Under the pieces are notes generated by a model. It was not told the DNA's origin, made no database searches, and saw only the letters and a list, made by a program, of their open reading frames with translations. Positions 6,243 to 8,708 of a stretch of 8,708 nt of DNA are shown piece after piece. The stretch lies in contig JAEOST010000104.1 in assembly GCA_016840245.1 (NCBI GenBank), forward strand, positions 1 to 8,708. Reading direction: 5' to 3'. Position numbers and translations under genes: made by a program. Source of the DNA: Candidatus Thorarchaeota archaeon. Lineage in GTDB: Archaea; Asgardarchaeota; Thorarchaeia; Thorarchaeales; Thorarchaeaceae. Each line of letters begins with the position of its first letter. Positions within the stretch are counted from its first letter, which is position 1.

Positions 6243-7241
6243 ATGAGTTGGGAGGATTATGTCCAAGATGATGTAATGGACTGGTTACTTGAACCTGAGA
6301 ATCCAAGTGTACGCTTTTGGACATTGAAGCACCTCTTAGACAAAGGTGAGCAAAGTAAGGATGTTCAAGAGGTACAGAATGCTATCATGAAATCACAATG
6401 TATTCAATCAATCATTGGATCTATAAAACCAGAGGGATACTGGGGTGATGAGGATGATATGTATAATCCAAAGTACACGGCGACTACTCATAACTTACTC
6501 ATTCTGGCTGAGCTCGGTGTGAAACGTGTTGGAGAGATTGAAACTGTGATAGAACATCTCTTCTTGTTTCAGAGAGATTCGGGACACTTTCTCATAAAGA
6601 TGCCCAAGACTGAGAAGGGACGCGCTAGCATTGTCAAAGATGGATGCTGTATTGATGGAAACATTCTGTACTATTTGATCCACTTTGGATATCTCAGTGA
6701 CCCTCGGACACAACACCTCATTGAGTTCCAAGAGGAGTATTACTCGCAAGATGAAGGAGGGTGGAAATGTAGAGCATTCCCAATCGATCCAAACAAAGTC
6801 TTTCCTGTCAATTGCTATATGGGGAGGATTAAGATGTTGCGAGGGCTCGTGGCAATTCCCGAGCATAAGAGATCGAATAAGCTTCGGGGTATCATAGACC
6901 AAGAGATTGAAGTCATCTTAGAGAATGGTGTCTACAATTATCTTCGAAACCCTAATGGTAGCAGAAAGGAAAAGGCGGGATGGAAACGCTTTGGCTTTCC
7001 CATATTCTATCAATCAGATATACTTGAGGTGTTGGGTATTTTAGGCGCACTTAGAGTGAGAGATGACAGAATGCAGGATGCTATTGATGTTGTGTTGGCT
7101 GCTCAGCAGAAGGATGGAAAATGGCTTCTGAAGCATACATTCAATGGAAAGATGCTCTGCCATATTGAAGAGAAGCACAAACCATCAAAGTGGATAACTT
7201 TGCGAGCGCTTCGTGCATTGAAGGGATATTTTGGAGGATGA
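6243..7241 (+). CDS. Alpha-alpha toroid protein of the squalene-cyclase / prenyltransferase-like fold, function unknown
   Basis: A 332-residue soluble protein without a signal or membrane helices. It is built of repeated helix pairs separated by QW-like turns: EGYWGDEDD (64-72), FQRDSGHFL (109-117), QDEGGWKC (169-176) and AAQQKDGKWLL (287-297). Helices such as HNLLILAELG (83-92), ILYYLIHFGYLSDPR (141-155), IKMLRGLVAI (196-205) and ILEVLGILGAL (260-270) complete the pattern. The C-terminal SKWITLRALRALK (315-327) matches what I recall of a widespread uncharacterised bacterial/archaeal family often loosely named prenyltransferase or terpene cyclase. Conserved-looking cysteines are C136 (CIDGN) and C191 (NCYMG), with C176 and C306-H307 as further possible metal ligands. 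DEDD at 69-72 matches DXDD on paper but sits in a repeat turn. It is half the length of true squalene-hopene cyclases, so cyclase activity should not be assumed. Its TGA overlaps the ATG at 7238 (ATGA), and the next gene's preferred start is only 9 bases beyond. Confidence 0.8.
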   Translation: MSWEDYVQDDVMDWLLEPENPSVRFWTLKHLLDKGEQSKDVQEVQNAIMKSQCIQSIIGSIKPEGYWGDEDDMYNPKYTATTHNLLILAELGVKRVGEIETVIEHLFLFQRDSGHFLIKMPKTEKGRASIVKDGCCIDGNILYYLIHFGYLSDPRTQHLIEFQEEYYSQDEGGWKCRAFPIDPNKVFPVNCYMGRIKMLRGLVAIPEHKRSNKLRGIIDQEIEVILENGVYNYLRNPNGSRKEKAGWKRFGFPIFYQSDILEVLGILGALRVRDDRMQDAIDVVLAAQQKDGKWLLKHTFNGKMLCHIEEKHKPSKWITLRALRALKGYFGG

Positions 7242-7249
7242 TTAAGTCC

Positions 7250-7840
7250 ATGAAACGAATCCTGGTTGTCGTGTCCCTTGTTGTCTTTGCTGCATTAATC
7301 CCCGTTGATGGTATCTTGACAGATCAATATAGTAGCACACCAAAACAGATAGACGACTTTGGTATCTGGCTATCTGAAGTGAGCCTATACGAAGTAAATA
7401 ACGGTACAGACTTGTATGTTGATATCTACTACAACTACTCATTCGATGGTTTGGAACGAACCGTGGAAGAGATGCTCTTTCTCTCACTTGACAATGAAAC
7501 ATTTGTGCGAGCAATTCATCGTAATTATGATCCGCTACTCATGCCAGCAAATGGAACGAATGGTTTCTTCTTCGCTAACTCAGTTGGAGATCCACTTCCT
7601 TTTGATGTTCAAGCGGGACAGATATTGTATGGGTATGTAGAGGTCGTTACAACAGACTCAACTTACAGAACTAACACATTCTCCGAAGAGATATCAATTG
7701 ATGTTCTACGTTCATTTCTCTTCAGGATACCATCGGGGCTCTTTCTTATCGGAGGTATTGCTGCATCGGTTCTACCCATTATACTCTGTGGCTATCTGGT
7801 ATTGAGAACAACTCGGAAACCAAAGAGTCAACAGGGATGA
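7250..7840 (+). CDS. Surface/secreted single-pass membrane protein, paralogue 1
   Basis: A 196-residue protein not recognised as a named family. It has a basic start (MKR), a hydrophobic signal or anchor (residues 4-20, ILVVVSLVVFAALIPVD), and an ectodomain of about 135 residues rich in alternating polar/hydrophobic, beta-type sequence. N-glycosylation sequons are at N51, N62, N82 and N101. A C-terminal membrane helix (about 163-185) ends in a basic tail (RTTRKPK), giving a likely outside-facing, C-in topology. The start at 7250 is preferred because it aligns exactly with the start of the downstream paralogue (both have LVVVSL at residues 5-10). GGAGGA (7233-7238) lies 11 bases upstream. ATG 7238, in an ATGA overlap with the toroid gene, would add four residues. 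Tight spacing implies translation coupled to the toroid gene. The role is unknown; binding or adhesion at the cell surface is only a possibility. Confidence 0.75.
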   Translation: MKRILVVVSLVVFAALIPVDGILTDQYSSTPKQIDDFGIWLSEVSLYEVNNGTDLYVDIYYNYSFDGLERTVEEMLFLSLDNETFVRAIHRNYDPLLMPANGTNGFFFANSVGDPLPFDVQAGQILYGYVEVVTTDSTYRTNTFSEEISIDVLRSFLFRIPSGLFLIGGIAASVLPIILCGYLVLRTTRKPKSQQG

Positions 7841-7894
7841 TTTTGAACTGTAACCTATCTTCAGGTAAGATTCATCTGAAAGGTATGTACTCAA

Positions 7895-7935
7895 TTATAG
7901 ATACATCATCTGGAAATTGTTTCATTATGGAGGAG
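7895..7935 (+). promoter_or_regulatory. Candidate promoter and SD for paralogue 2
   Basis: TTATAGATA (7895-7903) is a TATA-like box whose start site would fall near 7925, followed by a strong SD, GGAGGAG (7929-7935), 7 bases before ATG 7943. The 102-base gap (7841-7942) thus allows the second paralogue to be transcribed separately from the first. The SD is firm; the TATA box is tentative. Confidence 0.4.
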
Positions 7936-7942
7936 TAAATCA

Positions 7943-8509
7943 ATGAACTGGACATTGGTTGTTGTATCTCTGTTTGCCGTTTCAATCTTCATACCAATAG
8001 ACGCGGTTTCGAGTAATCAAGGACAATTCACCTCAAAACAAGTGAATGAATCCCCCATATGGATGGATAATATAACTATGTCAATCCAATACCCATATTC
8101 TGAGGCAGTTCTGAACATATACATCACATACAATTACTCTTTCGAAAGTGATGAGCGGATGGTGGATGACAAGTTCTATCTCTCACTTGACAACATCACA
8201 TTCTTCCTTGCTGCTCATCGTGCCCTTGGAGAATGGGATATGGGTGGTAATGGATCTAGTGGGACTACCTTCAAACCCCCCTTAAGTCCAACACTACCAT
8301 TTGATGTCCAAGAGGGTCAGACCTTGTATGCTTATGTCGAAGTAACCACCACGACTGACTCAACATACAGAACTCAGACCATTTCCAGGGAGATAATAAT
8401 GACTGTAATTCGTCCATATTTCGGAATACATTCAGGGGTCTTTCTGCTCATTTGTATATTTGCAGCAATTCCAATCTTGGCTTGTTGTTACGTAAAAATC
8501 ACGAAATAA
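7943..8509 (+). CDS. Surface/secreted single-pass membrane protein, paralogue 2
   Basis: A 188-residue tandem paralogue of the preceding gene, about 40% identical by eye along its whole length. Shared blocks include LVVVSL (5-10), YNYSF (63-67), LSLDN (80-84), a His-Arg (92-93), LPFDVQ.GQ.LY.YVEV (118-134) and DSTYRT (139-144). The architecture is the same: an N-terminal hydrophobic signal (4-20), an ectodomain with five sequons (N35, N43, N64, N84, N103), and a C-terminal helix (about 164-184) ending in a short basic tail (KITK). Two sequons (N64 and N84) align with N62 and N82 of paralogue 1, so glycosylation at these sites looks conserved. Divergence is greatest in the first 25 residues after the signal and in the loop at about 94-116. 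The start has an ideal SD. The gene ends 11 bases before the stop of the convergent gene. Function unknown; a heteromeric pair with paralogue 1 is an inference. Confidence 0.8.
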   Translation: MNWTLVVVSLFAVSIFIPIDAVSSNQGQFTSKQVNESPIWMDNITMSIQYPYSEAVLNIYITYNYSFESDERMVDDKFYLSLDNITFFLAAHRALGEWDMGGNGSSGTTFKPPLSPTLPFDVQEGQTLYAYVEVTTTTDSTYRTQTISREIIMTVIRPYFGIHSGVFLLICIFAAIPILACCYVKITK

Positions 8510-8520
8510 AGTACACCGCA

Positions 8521-8708
8521 TCATAGTCGACCCTCAGGAATCATCACACTGTAGTCCCCACGAGTGTGTGAACTACGCAGCTCGATAAGTCCAAAACCGA
8601 TTCCGTAGCAGAATACCTTTGGTTCCGGATTGACCTTTATGAATACAAATCCTCCGCCCTCAGTTGGATCTGTATCCTCAGCCATCCTCAGAATTCGCTT
8701 CTGCTTGA
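8521..8708 (-). CDS. C-terminal fragment of an unrecognised protein
   Basis: An open frame enters from the right edge and ends at a TGA (8523-8521), giving 61 residues plus stop. It begins KQKRILRMAEDTDPTEGGG in the visible part and ends with PEGRL. It contains beta-like segments (FVFIKV, KVFCYGIGFGLIEL) and has no membrane helix. An internal ATG at 8685 could start a 54-residue protein, but the frame stays open upstream to the edge, so a longer gene is more likely. I do not recognise a family. It converges on the surface-protein gene with an 11-base gap. Clean charged/hydrophobic alternation and a tidy stop next to the neighbouring stop support it being coding. Confidence 0.5.
   Translation of the reverse strand, partial: KQKRILRMAEDTDPTEGGGFVFIKVNPEPKVFCYGIGFGLIELRSSHTRGDYSVMIPEGRL

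Noticed and set aside
6495..6902. A 135-codon minus-strand open frame inside the toroid gene
   Set aside because: It is a shadow of a well-supported coding region; composition is not protein-like and there is no start signal.
6243..7241. Calling the toroid protein a squalene-hopene cyclase
   Set aside because: It is about half the usual length, has only a few weak QW-like repeats, and lacks a convincingly placed DXDD motif.
7853..7883. Imperfect hairpin (TTCAG 7860-7864 with CTGAA 7876-7880) between the surface-protein genes
   Set aside because: Only 5 bp are continuous and the flanking pairs are out of register. No U-run follows, so I do not call a terminator.
8545..8568. CACACT/AGTGTG inverted repeat considered as a terminator for the rightward genes
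   Set aside because: It lies inside the coding part of the convergent gene, has a 12-base loop and no T-tract.

Overview
The window looks like a piece of an archaeal chromosome, most plausibly an Asgard (Thorarchaeia-like) or similar anaerobic archaeon. No rRNA or other phylogenetic marker is present, so this is inference. It rests on AT-rich TATA-like boxes upstream of genes, purine-rich Shine-Dalgarno (SD) sites with some TTG starts, secreted proteins rich in N-glycosylation sequons, and the combination of bacterial-type tetrahydrofolate C1 enzymes with a RuBisCO-like protein. Gene density is high and no gap exceeds about 135 bases. I see no RNA gene, insertion sequence, CRISPR array or phage signature.

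Left block (minus strand, 4039 down to 1): an orphan seven-helix membrane histidine kinase, formate-tetrahydrofolate ligase (fhs), methylene-THF dehydrogenase/cyclohydrolase (folD), and the first 36 codons of a small membrane protein cut by the window edge. Fhs and FolD are consecutive enzymes that take formate to 10-formyl-, methenyl- and methylene-THF, and they are separated by about 10-20 bases. The kinase ends 60 bases before fhs and could be co-transcribed. Small hairpins or inverted repeats sit at the kinase start, just before fhs, and at the folD stop.

Middle block (plus strand, 4175-6160): diverging from the kinase through a short AT-rich shared promoter region with an 11-bp direct repeat, a RuBisCO-superfamily protein is followed 21 bases later by a small SAM-dependent O-methyltransferase-type protein. 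The RuBisCO homologue keeps the carbamylated lysine and metal-ligand motif (K-D-D-E) but has lost several residues needed for RuBP carboxylation, so it is best called a RuBisCO-like protein (form IV type) of unknown substrate.

Right block (plus strand, 6243-8509): a soluble alpha-alpha toroid protein (squalene-cyclase/prenyltransferase-like repeats, function unknown) overlaps or nearly abuts the first of two tandem paralogous surface proteins. Each of these has an N-terminal signal/anchor, a sequon-rich beta-type ectodomain, and a C-terminal membrane helix with a basic tail. A converging minus-strand gene (8521-8708, C-terminal 61 residues only) closes the window.

The points most worth following are the RuBisCO-like protein with its methyltransferase partner, and the toroid/paired-surface-protein cluster. 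No complete, clearly new multi-gene system can be demonstrated from sequence alone.
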